From: a virus
Reading direction: 5' to 3' (one strand)
IMG/VR virus record: IMGVR_UViG_3300036829_000104
Span: 1-64,000 of that record
Length of the DNA stretch: 64,000 nt
Shown: positions 23,717-31,028 of the stretch, piece by piece
Layout: each line of letters opens with the position of its first letter
Position numbering within the stretch: position 1 is the stretch's first letter
Notes under the pieces: generated by a model
Databases searched by the model: none
What the model saw: only the letters and a program-made list of their open reading frames with translations
Told to the model about the DNA's origin: nothing
Program-made: the position numbers and the translations under genes

Positions 23717-24078
23717 GCCGCCACCGCCGTCTCCGGCCGGATGTTCCCGAGGTAGGACATGACGGCGCTGTGCTCGTCCATCACCTTGCTGCTGACCGCG
23801 GTGGCGGCGTAGGTGACGCCGCCGCCGAAGTGGCGCACCGCCTTGTAGACGCCGCCGGCGCCGGTCGGGTCCAGGGCGGTGACGCCGAGGATGTCCGCGA
23901 TCCAGTCGACCTTGGCGCGGTTCTCCTCGTCGGTGCCGTCGTAGACGCGGTAGTCGAACGCGCTGCCGGTCTTGCTGAGCGGCAGGTCCGGGTGCGTTTC
24001 GAGGAACGCGGCGAGGTTTTCCAGGCCGCGGATGGCGTCGGCGTGCCGTATGCCGATGCCGATGGTCGCGAGTGTCAT
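23713..24078 (-). CDS. Hypothetical protein
   Basis: 121 residues. A helical start (HADAIRGLENLAAFLETHPD) and a wing-like C-terminus (YKAVRHFGGGVTYAATAVSS). GGAGAGATACCGC precedes the ATG and overlaps a short leader frame. Confidence 0.65.
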   Translation of the reverse strand: MTLATIGIGIRHADAIRGLENLAAFLETHPDLPLSKTGSAFDYRVYDGTDEENRAKVDWIADILGVTALDPTGAGGVYKAVRHFGGGVTYAATAVSSKVMDEHSAVMSYLGNIRPETAVAA

Positions 24079-24107
24079 CGCGGTATCTCTCCTGTCTCGG
24101 TTACCAT
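24075..24107 (-). CDS. Possible 10-residue leader peptide (MVTETGEIPR)
   Basis: An ATG with its own copy of GGAGAGATACCGC upstream is followed by nine sense codons and a TGA that overlaps the next ATG. The Shine-Dalgarno segment is directly repeated (one copy for the leader, one for the gene). Confidence 0.3.
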   Translation of the reverse strand: MVTETGEIPR

Positions 24108-24154
24108 GTGTGCTGGCGGTATCTCTCCGCCCTGGCCGACTCGTGTCGGCCCCG

Positions 24155-24178
24155 GCCCCGGTGTTCGCCCACCGGGGC
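24155..24178 (-). terminator. GC-rich hairpin between operon genes
   Basis: GCCCCGGTG-TTCGCC-CACCGGGGC, a perfect 9-bp stem in the 75-base gap between two minus-strand genes, without a U-tract. It could attenuate transcription from the XRE promoter into the recombination genes. Confidence 0.5.
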
Positions 24179-24182
24179 CTAC

Positions 24183-24386
24183 TCATGCCGCCCTGTTGAG
24201 GGCGCGGTCTTGCTTGGCCCGGTACTGCCGCTCGATCGCCTCGGCTGACCCGGCCGGATGGCCCGGCCAGTACGCGGCGCCGGCGACGGCCCGAGCGCCT
24301 TCGGAGCAGGCGAGCGCGTCCCGTTCGGCGGAGGCGTCCCGGAGGATCCTCGCCGCGGCGGTGATGGCCTCGTCCCGGGTGATCAT
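24183..24386 (-). CDS. Hypothetical helical protein
   Basis: 67 residues (AARILRDASAERDALACSEG, then EAIERQYRAKQDRALN). Its ATG overlaps the stop of the XRE gene (TGATG). Confidence 0.55.
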   Translation of the reverse strand: MITRDEAITAAARILRDASAERDALACSEGARAVAGAAYWPGHPAGSAEAIERQYRAKQDRALNRAA

Positions 24387-24706
24387 CAGGCGGCCTCGGC
24401 CTCGGCCGGCTCGGGCTGGTCGTCCTCGGCTGCCTCGCCCTGCGCTGCGCCGAGCTCGCGCATGATCGCGCTGACCGGCACGCGGAGGTTGCGGGCGATG
24501 GTGTTGAGTGTGGTGACCCGCGCGCTGGAGACCTCGCGCTCGATGAGCGAGAGGGTTCCCTGCCGGATGCCGACCGCCGCGGCGAGGGCCTGCTGAGACC
24601 AGCCGTCCTTCTCGCGGAGGGCCTTGATCGACGGCCCGTTCTGCCGGGGCGGTCCTGTCCGGCGGAGAGCGGCGCGGGACTTGATGTCCTCTTGTGTCCC
24701 TTCCAT
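24386..24706 (-). CDS. XRE-family repressor, first gene of the recombination operon
   Basis: 106 residues; the HTH is clear (KALREKDGWSQQALAAAVG, RQGTLSLIEREVSSARVTTL). An acidic tail follows. The ATG at 24706 sits inside an inverted repeat; a TTG 12 codons upstream is an alternative. It is divergent from a second XRE-like regulator, the usual layout of a lysogeny or early-gene switch. It probably represses its own operon through the repeat over its start codon. Confidence 0.85.
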   Translation of the reverse strand: MEGTQEDIKSRAALRRTGPPRQNGPSIKALREKDGWSQQALAAAVGIRQGTLSLIEREVSSARVTTLNTIARNLRVPVSAIMRELGAAQGEAAEDDQPEPAEAEAA

Positions 24707-24717
24707 AAAGGACACAA
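24692..24717. promoter_or_regulatory. Operator TTGTGTCC-N10-GGACACAA over the XRE start codon
   Basis: Perfect 8-bp arms (24692-24699 and 24710-24717); the ATG of the XRE gene lies in the spacer. Binding would block transcription start or translation of the operon. Confidence 0.65.
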
Positions 24718-24721
24718 TAAC

Positions 24722-24794
24722 CGTATAGGGATCATTAGGCAAGTGCTACCGGGCCACTGAGGGACATGAAGTGCCAAAGCGTATAGCGATCAAT
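24722..24794. promoter_or_regulatory. Direct repeats CGTATAGNGATCANT in switch region
   Basis: CGTATAGGGATCATT (24722) and CGTATAGCGATCAAT (24780) lie 58 bases apart between the two divergent regulators. Each includes a TATAG element usable as a -10, so each may be a promoter/operator unit. Confidence 0.45.
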
Positions 24795-24923
24795 GCTCTA
24801 CGGCCCTCTGACCTGCGTACGTGCCGCTAGGGGCATTGGTGGTACCGTCGGCATGTCGAAAGTTGACGCGGCGTGAATGCGTCGGTCACGATGAGGATCT
24901 GAGCGGCCATAGACGGGACCCAA

Positions 24924-25532
24924 ATGGACAGCACGTACCCGCCCGAAGCGTGGCGGCGCCTGGGCAAGGACCTGGAACGCCGCCGCGCACAGCTCGGCTA
25001 CGGCTACCGCCAGCGCGAGGACTTCCTCCGCGACCGCGGCGGGCCGCCGCCGTCAGTCAAGACCATCGGCCGGCTAGAGCGCGGAGAGCGCCACGGCTAC
25101 CCTGAATCCACGATCACCCTCCTCGAGCAGATGTACAGCGTCGAGCCGGGATCATTCGAGACCGTGCTGCGCGGCGGCAGCCTCGAGCCGCTGTCCGCCA
25201 CGGAAAGCACCAGCGACCCGTCCCTGCAGGCCGCCCGTGCCCGCGCGGACACCTCCGACCCGGGCACCGCCCCCGACGTGCTGTTCCCCGGCGACCCGGT
25301 CCGCCAGGACATGTGGCGGGTGATCACCGACCAGGCCATGCCCGCGGACGAGAAGCTTGCCGCCGTCGCCGGCCCTGCGCTGTTCCCCCAGGATCGCGCC
25401 AAGCAGGCCATCGTGGCAGCCGACATCATCGGCCGCGAGAAGCCGGCCGAGATGGCGGCGAAGATCCGGGTCCTGGACCGCATGCGCGACCGGACGCGGG
25501 AGAGGGCCGGGCACAGCGAACAATCCGCGTAA
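24924..25532 (+). CDS. XRE-like regulator of the divergent switch
   Basis: 202 residues. The N-terminal HTH (WRRLGKDLERRRAQLGYG, then PSVKTIGRLERGERHGYPEST) is the actinobacterial variant of the Cro/CI fold. The C-terminal half is helical (AAKIRVLDRMRDRTRERAG), perhaps for dimerisation. It transcribes away from the other XRE gene over a shared 220-bp control region. Confidence 0.75.
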   Translation: MDSTYPPEAWRRLGKDLERRRAQLGYGYRQREDFLRDRGGPPPSVKTIGRLERGERHGYPESTITLLEQMYSVEPGSFETVLRGGSLEPLSATESTSDPSLQAARARADTSDPGTAPDVLFPGDPVRQDMWRVITDQAMPADEKLAAVAGPALFPQDRAKQAIVAADIIGREKPAEMAAKIRVLDRMRDRTRERAGHSEQSA

Positions 25533-25703
25533 GTCCCCTTGCCCGGACTGTAGCAAACATGTAACCCTATGAAGATCCGGTAAACCCGGACAACCCCGAA
25601 CACGTCGCTTATGACGGGGAGTATCGCAGGCAAACTGCCAACCATGACGCCGCCCCGGGACCTCGGCGGCAATCCCGCTACCGCGCACGAGGGGACTACC
25701 TCC

Positions 25704-25997
25704 ATGCCCTCCGACCCCGCCGATCCCGCACCCCTCGCCGAGCACGTCGCCTTCGCCGGGGCCCTGTACAGCCAGGCCGTCCGGCTGTGCGGCACGAGTC
25801 CCCAGCCGCAGCCCGTCGAGTTCGCCGTCCTGGCCGATGCGATGAGGACCCTCGCCGACGCGCTCCGCGGCGCCATCCCGTCCGCCGAGGCGCTTGCCGA
25901 GTCGTACGCCTCCGGGTGGGACGGCTGCGAGGAGGCGATCGCCGCGCTCGCCGCCGAGGAGGACCCGCCCGGGCGGCACCTGCGCCGCGTCAGCTAG
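25704..25997 (+). CDS. Hypothetical protein
   Basis: 97 residues from the ATG preceded by GAGGGG; in-frame ATGs at 25611 and 25644 are possible. Helical, Ala-rich (ALYSQAVRLCG, then VLADAMRTLADALRG). Converges with and overlaps the methyltransferase gene by four bases. Confidence 0.5.
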   Translation: MPSDPADPAPLAEHVAFAGALYSQAVRLCGTSPQPQPVEFAVLADAMRTLADALRGAIPSAEALAESYASGWDGCEEAIAALAAEEDPPGRHLRRVS

Positions 25998-26701
25998 AGC
26001 CGGGCGATCATCTCGCCGAGCCCGCCGCCCCCCGGCAGGGGCGCGACCTCCGATGACACCACCCGCATCCCGGCCGCCTCCGCCCACCCCTCCACCGTCT
26101 CGGGCGCGTGCCGGCGCATGGTTATCCCCATCCCGGCGAACGCGTCCGTCGCCGCCTGCGGGGCACCTGGCATCGCCGTGCTGGTGACCAGCCACGACCC
26201 GGGCGGCATCAGCCGTCCGTAGGCGGCGAAGATCTCCGCGCCCTCGTCTGCCGGCCAGAAATGGGCCGCCATCCGGATGTGGCAGCACCATGGCCCCGGC
26301 GAGTCCGCGATCACCGGGTGCGCGAGCAGTTCCCCGGGCCGCGACGCCCACCCCTCGATCGCGTGCACCCGCGGATGGCTGGGCCGCACCGCCTGGCGGA
26401 TCAGGACCGCCTGCGGGTTCGGGTCGGCGAACACGTGCGTGCCGTGCAGCACCTTGCCCCGCGTCGTCACGTGCGGTTCCGGGTCGGCGGGCAGTCCCGC
26501 CGGGGCGTGCACCACCGTGCTGGTCCCGTGCCTGAGCGCGCGGACCGTGGCCTGCCGGTGGAACTCGCGGGCATGCCGCACCGCGGCGGCCGTGCCGGGC
26601 GCCATCGCCTCGATCCGGGCGGCGATCTCCCGGTCCTCGGGGTTAGCCCACCTCGAGGCCGCCCACGCGGCGTACAGGCGGCCGCAGTCGGTCGGCTCCA
26701 T
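25994..26701 (-). CDS. SAM-dependent methyltransferase (Methyltransf_19-like)
   Basis: 235 residues; a GACAGGAG element precedes the ATG. The order of segments (AAAVRHAREFHRQATVRAL, HVFADPNPQAVLI, VIADSP, GSWLVTSTAM, then PLPGGGGL at the C-terminus) matches the actinobacterial SAM methyltransferase family often paired with XRE regulators. The usual N-terminal GGKDNF part seems shortened, so activity is uncertain. Target unknown. Confidence 0.75.
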   Translation of the reverse strand: MEPTDCGRLYAAWAASRWANPEDREIAARIEAMAPGTAAAVRHAREFHRQATVRALRHGTSTVVHAPAGLPADPEPHVTTRGKVLHGTHVFADPNPQAVLIRQAVRPSHPRVHAIEGWASRPGELLAHPVIADSPGPWCCHIRMAAHFWPADEGAEIFAAYGRLMPPGSWLVTSTAMPGAPQAATDAFAGMGITMRRHAPETVEGWAEAAGMRVVSSEVAPLPGGGGLGEMIARL

Positions 26702-26725
26702 CGGCGGATTTTCTCCTGTCACAAC

Positions 26726-26737
26726 ACTGATATCAGT
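26726..26737. promoter_or_regulatory. 12-bp palindrome ACTGATATCAGT
   Basis: Perfect palindrome 25 bases upstream of the methyltransferase ATG, preceded on that strand by TTG to give TTGACT. Candidate operator overlapping the promoter. Confidence 0.45.
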
Positions 26738-26919
26738 CAATACAGCGCTGCCGGGGACACTGGTGTCACACGGTCGCCAGCAGCGCACTAGGGCGGCGGC
26801 AACCGTGCCGTGCCTCGCAAAACAACCCTACTGCCGGGTAATCTCTCGTATCACACCGGCCCCGGCCGGGACCGGAACGCACCGGCGCACACGCCTTACG
26901 CCGCACGGGTTTGGCGAGG

Positions 26920-27021
26920 ATGCGGCGCGAGCTCGGCGTGCTGCAAGACCGGATGGTGCCGTACCCGTTGCAGGGCGGCCAACTGCGTGAGGTCGTGGCA
27001 GGGCTGCGGCGGGGGCGGTAG
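26920..27021 (+). CDS. Possible 33-residue protein
   Basis: MRRELGVLQDRMVPYPLQGG and a basic end. It is followed directly by a strong terminator, which suggests a transcript ends here, but no good Shine-Dalgarno sequence is present. Upstream, 26738-26919 shows no other gene. Confidence 0.25.
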   Translation: MRRELGVLQDRMVPYPLQGGQLREVVAGLRRGR

Positions 27022-27039
27022 GCGGCACCCGGGCACAGC

Positions 27040-27074
27040 GAGGGGCCGCGCACCTGCAAGGTGCGCGGCCCCTC
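27040..27074. terminator. Strong bidirectional hairpin terminator
   Basis: GAGGGGCCGCGCACCT-GCA-AGGTGCGCGGCCCCTC: 16 paired bases and a 3-base loop, no long U-tract, as usual in actinobacteria. It separates the rightward transcript ending near 27021 from the leftward RHH cassette ending at 27087. Confidence 0.85.
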
Positions 27075-27086
27075 CGTCGCGTTCGG

Positions 27087-27497
27087 TCAGGCTCGTTTGA
27101 CCGGGGCATACAGGGCGTTGTCCGCCACGTCCCACTTGCCGGCGATCTGCCAGCCGTGCTCGCGCAGCACGCGCTCGGCATCGGCCTCTATCACGCCGAG
27201 GACATCCTCGTGGTCGGTACGGATCTCGGTCTCGGCCTGCATGACCGCCGTGTCGGTGAGGTTTCCCTCGGCGTCGTTGATGATGACGGACGCGTCGCAG
27301 AATTCGCCCGCGACCACGTCGGAAGCCGTGCCGATTGCTGCCGTGTAGGTCATTTCCCGCTCCAGTTTCTCCTCGATCGCCTGGCTGATGAACTTGTTGA
27401 CCGGCATCTCCGTGCGCTCCAGGTGCGCGGCCAGCCGTTCCCGCACCGCCTCGGGGGGACGGACGCGGAACGGGGGGTGCTTGTGCTGGCTAGGCAT
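27087..27497 (-). CDS. Ribbon-helix-helix protein, cassette 1
   Basis: 136 residues. MPSQHKHPPFRVRPPEAVRE RL...ERTEMPVNKFISQAIEEKL is an RHH DNA-binding head; the remaining 90 residues form a separate domain (ASDVVAGEFCDASVIINDAE). It has a paralogue at 30251 with the same head (MPSKHKHPP) and a different tail. Both are second genes of cassettes with tandem GGTGGT operators, so autorepression is likely. Confidence 0.7.
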   Translation of the reverse strand: MPSQHKHPPFRVRPPEAVRERLAAHLERTEMPVNKFISQAIEEKLEREMTYTAAIGTASDVVAGEFCDASVIINDAEGNLTDTAVMQAETEIRTDHEDVLGVIEADAERVLREHGWQIAGKWDVADNALYAPVKRA

Positions 27498-27798
27498 CGG
27501 CTGTATGAGCATTGCCGGTGATCGAGACCCTGACGTCCCCGGGGAGCGTCGCCTCCACGGTGCCCTGGGCCAGCCAGTCGGTCCAGGAGAACTCGCCGCC
27601 GATGAGCTCGGCCCAGCGCTGCAGCATAGCCCGCATCTTGTCCTCGAAGTCGTCGTGGCGGTACTGGCCGACGATGACCATCTGGCACGCTGCGGGCTGC
27701 CCGACTTTCCTGCCTGACCATCCGATGTCGTCCGCGCACAGCTCCGGGTCATCCTGCTGGAGGGCTTCCGGCAGGTCCGCCATGGTCATGTTGCTCAT
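27490..27798 (-). CDS. Hypothetical protein, cassette 1
   Basis: 102 residues; acidic start (LPEALQQDDPELCADDIGW), strand core (QMVIVGQYRHDDF) and a tail VSITGNAHTADA. Shine-Dalgarno GGGCGGGAA. It overlaps the RHH gene by eight bases. Confidence 0.65.
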   Translation of the reverse strand: MSNMTMADLPEALQQDDPELCADDIGWSGRKVGQPAACQMVIVGQYRHDDFEDKMRAMLQRWAELIGGEFSWTDWLAQGTVEATLPGDVRVSITGNAHTADA

Positions 27799-27816
27799 TT
27801 CCCGCCCCGTTCTCTC

Positions 27817-27853
27817 GGTGGTGGGTCCACCATAACAAGGTGGTAGGACCACC
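27817..27853. promoter_or_regulatory. Tandem 15-bp operators of RHH cassette 1
   Basis: GGTGGTGGGTCCACC (27817-27831) and GGTGGTAGGACCACC (27839-27853), 22 bases centre to centre, two helical turns. The same pair occurs before cassette 2. RHH proteins typically bind such tandem palindromes cooperatively. Confidence 0.7.
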
Positions 27854-27972
27854 GCAAGAGGGAATCCCTCACGGGAGGGAAACAGGCTCCACCGTCACCG
27901 ACGCGCCGGCCGCACCGTCACGCGCACGCCCTTCCCGTCACCGATCGCCCTGCATGATCGCCGCCGCGACAT

Positions 27973-28566
27973 TCATCCCTCCGCCACCCGCAGCCCGACG
28001 GCCGCGAACCCGGCCGCCGACGTGGACCGGAACTCGTTGTCGTCCGCGCCGCCCCGCGCCCCTTCCATCGGGTACACGTCCGCCCACCAGCGGGACAGGG
28101 CGTCACGGACCGCGTCGTCCTGTCCGGGGGTGAGGCTCCGCAGCCACCGGTCCAGTTCGGCCTCGTCGAGGCCGTACCTTGCGGCGTACGTGTCGTCCGG
28201 GTGGCCTGATGCGCGGGCATCGGATGCCGCCACCGCCCATTCGCCCCACAGGGCGGCCCGGAACGTGCCGTCGGCGTCGACGGCGAAGATGCTGGCGGAG
28301 AGCTGCTCACCGCCGACGACCTCCGTCAGCGCGTCCGCCCACGCGAGCGGGACCGGCAGCATGGCTGCCAGTTCGGCGCCCTGGAGCTCCCGTCGCGCGG
28401 TCAGCTCCAGTTTCGCCTGCACGGACAGGCTGCCGGTACCCACGCGGGCGAGAATCGTGCGTTCCCGGCGGGACGCGAGCCATGCGCCCAGCTCTGGGCC
28501 GCTCCAGAACCGGGCGAGGATGCTGCCCGTGTCGGTGCTCGCGGCGTTTTCGCCAGTGTCAGTCAC
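27973..28566 (-). CDS. Hypothetical protein
   Basis: 197 residues. Segments FWSGPELGAWLASRRERTIL, LELTARRELQGAELAAML and WADALTEVVGGEQLSASIF suggest a compact helical fold; the C-terminal part ends EFRSTSAAGFAAVGLRVAEG. No family recognised. The 120-base gap to the operators at 27853 shows no gene. Confidence 0.65.
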   Translation of the reverse strand: MTDTGENAASTDTGSILARFWSGPELGAWLASRRERTILARVGTGSLSVQAKLELTARRELQGAELAAMLPVPLAWADALTEVVGGEQLSASIFAVDADGTFRAALWGEWAVAASDARASGHPDDTYAARYGLDEAELDRWLRSLTPGQDDAVRDALSRWWADVYPMEGARGGADDNEFRSTSAAGFAAVGLRVAEG

Positions 28567-28578
28567 GGTGAAGTCTCC

Positions 28579-28857
28579 TCAGGCGGCGCGGCCGGTGACG
28601 GTGGTCCGCGACGTGTCACCGTCGTTGGTCCACTCGCCGACCGTGAAGCCGAGGATGTCCCGGATGGCCTCGGTGGCGCGCTCCATCCCGAGCTCCTCCT
28701 CGCCCCACGGCTCGACCGAGGTGGCGTTGGAGAGGGAGCCGTCGGCGCCGGTAATGAGCTCCCACCGCGCGTCGTTGTCGGTCCAGTCGCCGGTCTCGAC
28801 CGCGATTTCGCCGGTGATCACGTTGGCGGTGATCTTGATCTCGAGGCTGGTGTTCAT
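28579..28857 (-). CDS. Hypothetical protein
   Basis: 92 residues, two similar strand-rich halves ending VTGRAA. GGAGCGGG precedes the ATG. Probably co-transcribed with the downstream 197-residue gene. Confidence 0.6.
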   Translation of the reverse strand: MNTSLEIKITANVITGEIAVETGDWTDNDARWELITGADGSLSNATSVEPWGEEELGMERATEAIRDILGFTVGEWTNDGDTSRTTVTGRAA

Positions 28858-28914
28858 GTCCCGCTCCTGATGTCGTTCCGTCCTGACATCTCGACTATGG
28901 CATACCTGGAACAG

Positions 28915-28927
28915 TTTGTGCCACAAA
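28915..28927. promoter_or_regulatory. Palindrome TTTGTG-C-CACAAA
   Basis: Perfect 6-bp arms in the promoter region of the 28857 gene; TTGTGG then TATGCC spaced by 16 bases on the minus strand could be its promoter, with the palindrome over the -35. Confidence 0.45.
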
Positions 28928-28965
28928 AATCGGGGAGCGTGACCTACTCGTTATAAATACCGGGG

Positions 28966-29247
28966 CTACACCGGCTGCACATCGAGCCGCGCCCCCGGCA
29001 TTGCCGCCCACTCGCCGCAGGCAGCCAGCCCCAGCACCACGGCCTCCGTCAGCGACGGTGCCCGCACCACCATCCCGACCTCGGCCTTCTCCGCGCTGAA
29101 CGCCGCGATCACGCCCTTGCCCTGCGGCGCGTCCCCGGGGCCCAGCGTCTCACCGGCGTGCGGCACTGTCAGCACCACCTCGAACGCCAGCAGCGGGCGC
29201 GGCACGGCAATGTCGGGGAACAGCGGGGCGAGGGTGTCATCAGCCAT
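28966..29247 (-). CDS. Hypothetical protein
   Basis: 93 residues, strand-helix mix (LLAFEVVLTVPHAGETL, then PSLTEAVVLGLAACGEW). No recognised family. Confidence 0.6.
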   Translation of the reverse strand: MADDTLAPLFPDIAVPRPLLAFEVVLTVPHAGETLGPGDAPQGKGVIAAFSAEKAEVGMVVRAPSLTEAVVLGLAACGEWAAMPGARLDVQPV

Positions 29248-29289
29248 GCCCGCACGGTAGCGCGCACTGCCGACATTCCGGCACCGCCG

Positions 29290-29475
29290 TCATTCTGAGT
29301 CGGGCTGGGTCTTCCGCCGGGGGTCGTCGCCGAGCTCGCGGTCGATGAATTCGAGGAGCGCGCGCCTCACGATCGACGCGAGCGGCACCTCATACCGCTG
29401 CCGCTTCCGGATCGTCTCCAGGTCCTCACGCATGGGCTCGTCGAGGCGCAAATTGAACCCCTTCTTGGGCGGCAT
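29290..29475 (-). CDS. Ribbon-helix-helix DNA-binding protein
   Basis: 61 residues: GFNLRLDEPMREDLETIRKR and LASIVRRALLEFIDREL give a complete RHH fold. A GTTGT-G-ACAAC palindrome lies upstream at 29557-29567. Likely a small repressor. Confidence 0.7.
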   Translation of the reverse strand: MPPKKGFNLRLDEPMREDLETIRKRQRYEVPLASIVRRALLEFIDRELGDDPRRKTQPDSE

Positions 29476-29807
29476 GCGGGAACCTTACAGAAGCCCGCAG
29501 TTACCCCCATCGGCGGGTTACGCAGCGTATCACGATGCACCCGGCGTAGTGCGAAAGTTGTGACAACCCGTGATGTTGTGACTACGCCTCGAAGACTGCC
29601 CCCAAACGCAGCGCCCCCCGGAAGACCGTCATCTTCCGGGGGGCGCGGTTTTAGCGGTGAGAGGGCCGCCTCCGGGCGCGGCCAAGCATGCGCGCCATCA
29701 TGCGCTCACGCCCCCTTCAACTGGTCCTCAACACGCCACCAGAGCCGCACGGAGGGTGCCCGGCTCCCGCAGATCCCGGAGGCGGTACGCACGCACCTGC
29801 CAGCCCC
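29476..29807. other. Non-coding gap with terminator
   Basis: No convincing gene. It contains the GTTGTGACAAC palindrome (29557-29567), a repeated TTGTGAC and the strong hairpin at 29611. The remaining 150 bases up to the HNH gene show no feature I can name. Confidence 0.5.
29611..29652 (+). terminator. Intrinsic terminator
   Basis: GCGCCCCCCGGAAGA-CCGTCA-TCTTCCGGGGGGCGC, 15 paired bases, then GGTTTT. The U-rich tail reads rightward, so it may stop an unidentified rightward transcript. The hairpin also serves leftward transcription from the HNH gene. Confidence 0.85.
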
Positions 29808-30254
29808 CTATCCTGCCGCCTCGGCCTGCAGGCCACCGTGATCGGTAGCACCCCAGATCCGGTACTGGACGTAGTCGTTACACCACAGGCATGACCACGC
29901 GAGATTTTCGACGGCATTCAAGCCGCCGCTGACTCGCATAACGAGATGTTCAAGCGAGCCGATTCGCCTGCCGACAGCGTCCCACGGTAGCGGCCGGCCA
30001 TCTACGCCAGACGGACGCGGTTCAAGAGCCAGCGAGTTGCAGTAGACACAACGTCCCCGTGCTTTCTCCAGCACGCTCCAGACGTCCCCAGCGGTCAGCT
30101 TGGCAGCCGTCTCCGACGGGGAACGCTTACGGTTGGCCGTCTTTGCCTTCCGGGCACACCACGCCAGACGTTCAGCTTCTGCCGTCCGCTCGAGGTAGTC
30201 GGCCCAGCTGGTGAACCCGCTAGCGGGTGCGCCGTCTGCAAGCGTGAACTTCAC
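29808..30254 (-). CDS. HNH endonuclease (CxxC type)
   Basis: 148 residues. CVYCNSLAL, GSLEHLVMRVSGG, NLAWSCLWCN contain the two CxxC zinc pairs and the catalytic His of an HNH domain in the C-terminal half; the N-terminal part is helical and basic. ATGA junction with the RHH gene of cassette 2. Confidence 0.8.
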   Translation of the reverse strand: MKFTLADGAPASGFTSWADYLERTAEAERLAWCARKAKTANRKRSPSETAAKLTAGDVWSVLEKARGRCVYCNSLALEPRPSGVDGRPLPWDAVGRRIGSLEHLVMRVSGGLNAVENLAWSCLWCNDYVQYRIWGATDHGGLQAEAAG

Positions 30255-30721
30255 GGCTCTAGCCCCTCGAACAGGTCCCAGCGGATCAGGCGCTTAGCCA
30301 GCGTCTCGCCCGGGGTCACATGCGCGGCGGCCAGGGCGTCCCGGATGAGCTTGGCGGCGTAGTCCTCGGCCTCACGGGCGCCCGCCGCATCGATGGCGAG
30401 ATCGACGGACAGGGCGTGAGCGTCAAGAGTGCTCTGGCCGACCCCCGCACCGGCCTCGGCGGGGAACAGGCCCTCGATGCGGACGCAGAGGTCCGGACCG
30501 GGGATGTCCACGGTGAGAATGTCAGCCTCGTACTGGAAGGCGGTCATGCCCATCCCCACTCCGGCTTCGCGGTTCTCGTTACGGTCCAAGTAGTCGGCTA
30601 GGGCTTCGGTGATGATGGCGTTCACACGCCGCTCAGTCCGCTCTGCGAAAGCACGAAGCCGCTCGCGCACGTCCTCGGGAGGGCGATACGCGAGCGGCGG
30701 GTGCTTGTGCTTACTGGGCAT
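30251..30721 (-). CDS. Ribbon-helix-helix protein, cassette 2
   Basis: 156 residues; head MPSKHKHPPLAYRPPEDVRE and ERTERRVNAIITEALADYL is the RHH domain shared with the 27087 gene, while the C-terminal domain (about 55-156) differs. Probable autorepressor through the tandem operators at 30951. Confidence 0.7.
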   Translation of the reverse strand: MPSKHKHPPLAYRPPEDVRERLRAFAERTERRVNAIITEALADYLDRNENREAGVGMGMTAFQYEADILTVDIPGPDLCVRIEGLFPAEAGAGVGQSTLDAHALSVDLAIDAAGAREAEDYAAKLIRDALAAAHVTPGETLAKRLIRWDLFEGLEP

Positions 30722-30722
30722 C

Positions 30723-30932
30723 TCAGTTCTCGGACTTCCCGTTGCCGAAGGACGCGGGGCGGACGAGCGACCCGGCAGGTGGGTTGACGATGAAGCGCCC
30801 GCTGGTCTCCGCCGAGATGGCGCGGGCGATGTCGCATGCGTTCCCGTAGTCGGGGACCTGCGCGATGGTGACCGGCTCACTCTTGCGGTAGCAGACTTCG
30901 GCGGTGTGCTGGTCGCTGGTGATGGTGAACAT
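30723..30932 (-). CDS. Hypothetical protein, cassette 2
   Basis: 69 residues, strand-rich start (MFTITSDQHTAEVCYRK), helix YGNACDIARAISAET. The leader TTTCCCGTCCCGTTCTC is nearly identical to that of cassette 1 although the two proteins are unrelated in sequence. Confidence 0.6.
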   Translation of the reverse strand: MFTITSDQHTAEVCYRKSEPVTIAQVPDYGNACDIARAISAETSGRFIVNPPAGSLVRPASFGNGKSEN

Positions 30933-30950
30933 TTCCCGTCCCGTTCTCTT

Positions 30951-30986
30951 GGTGGTAATACCACCTTACTTGGTGGCACTACCACC
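30951..30986. promoter_or_regulatory. Tandem 15-bp operators of RHH cassette 2
   Basis: GGTGGTAATACCACC (30951-30965) and GGTGGCACTACCACC (30972-30986), 21 bases centre to centre; same half-sites as cassette 1. Confidence 0.7.
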
Positions 30987-31028
30987 TGTCAAGCCGGGGA
31001 GTGTCCCTGCCGAAGTTGCGTGATGCAA

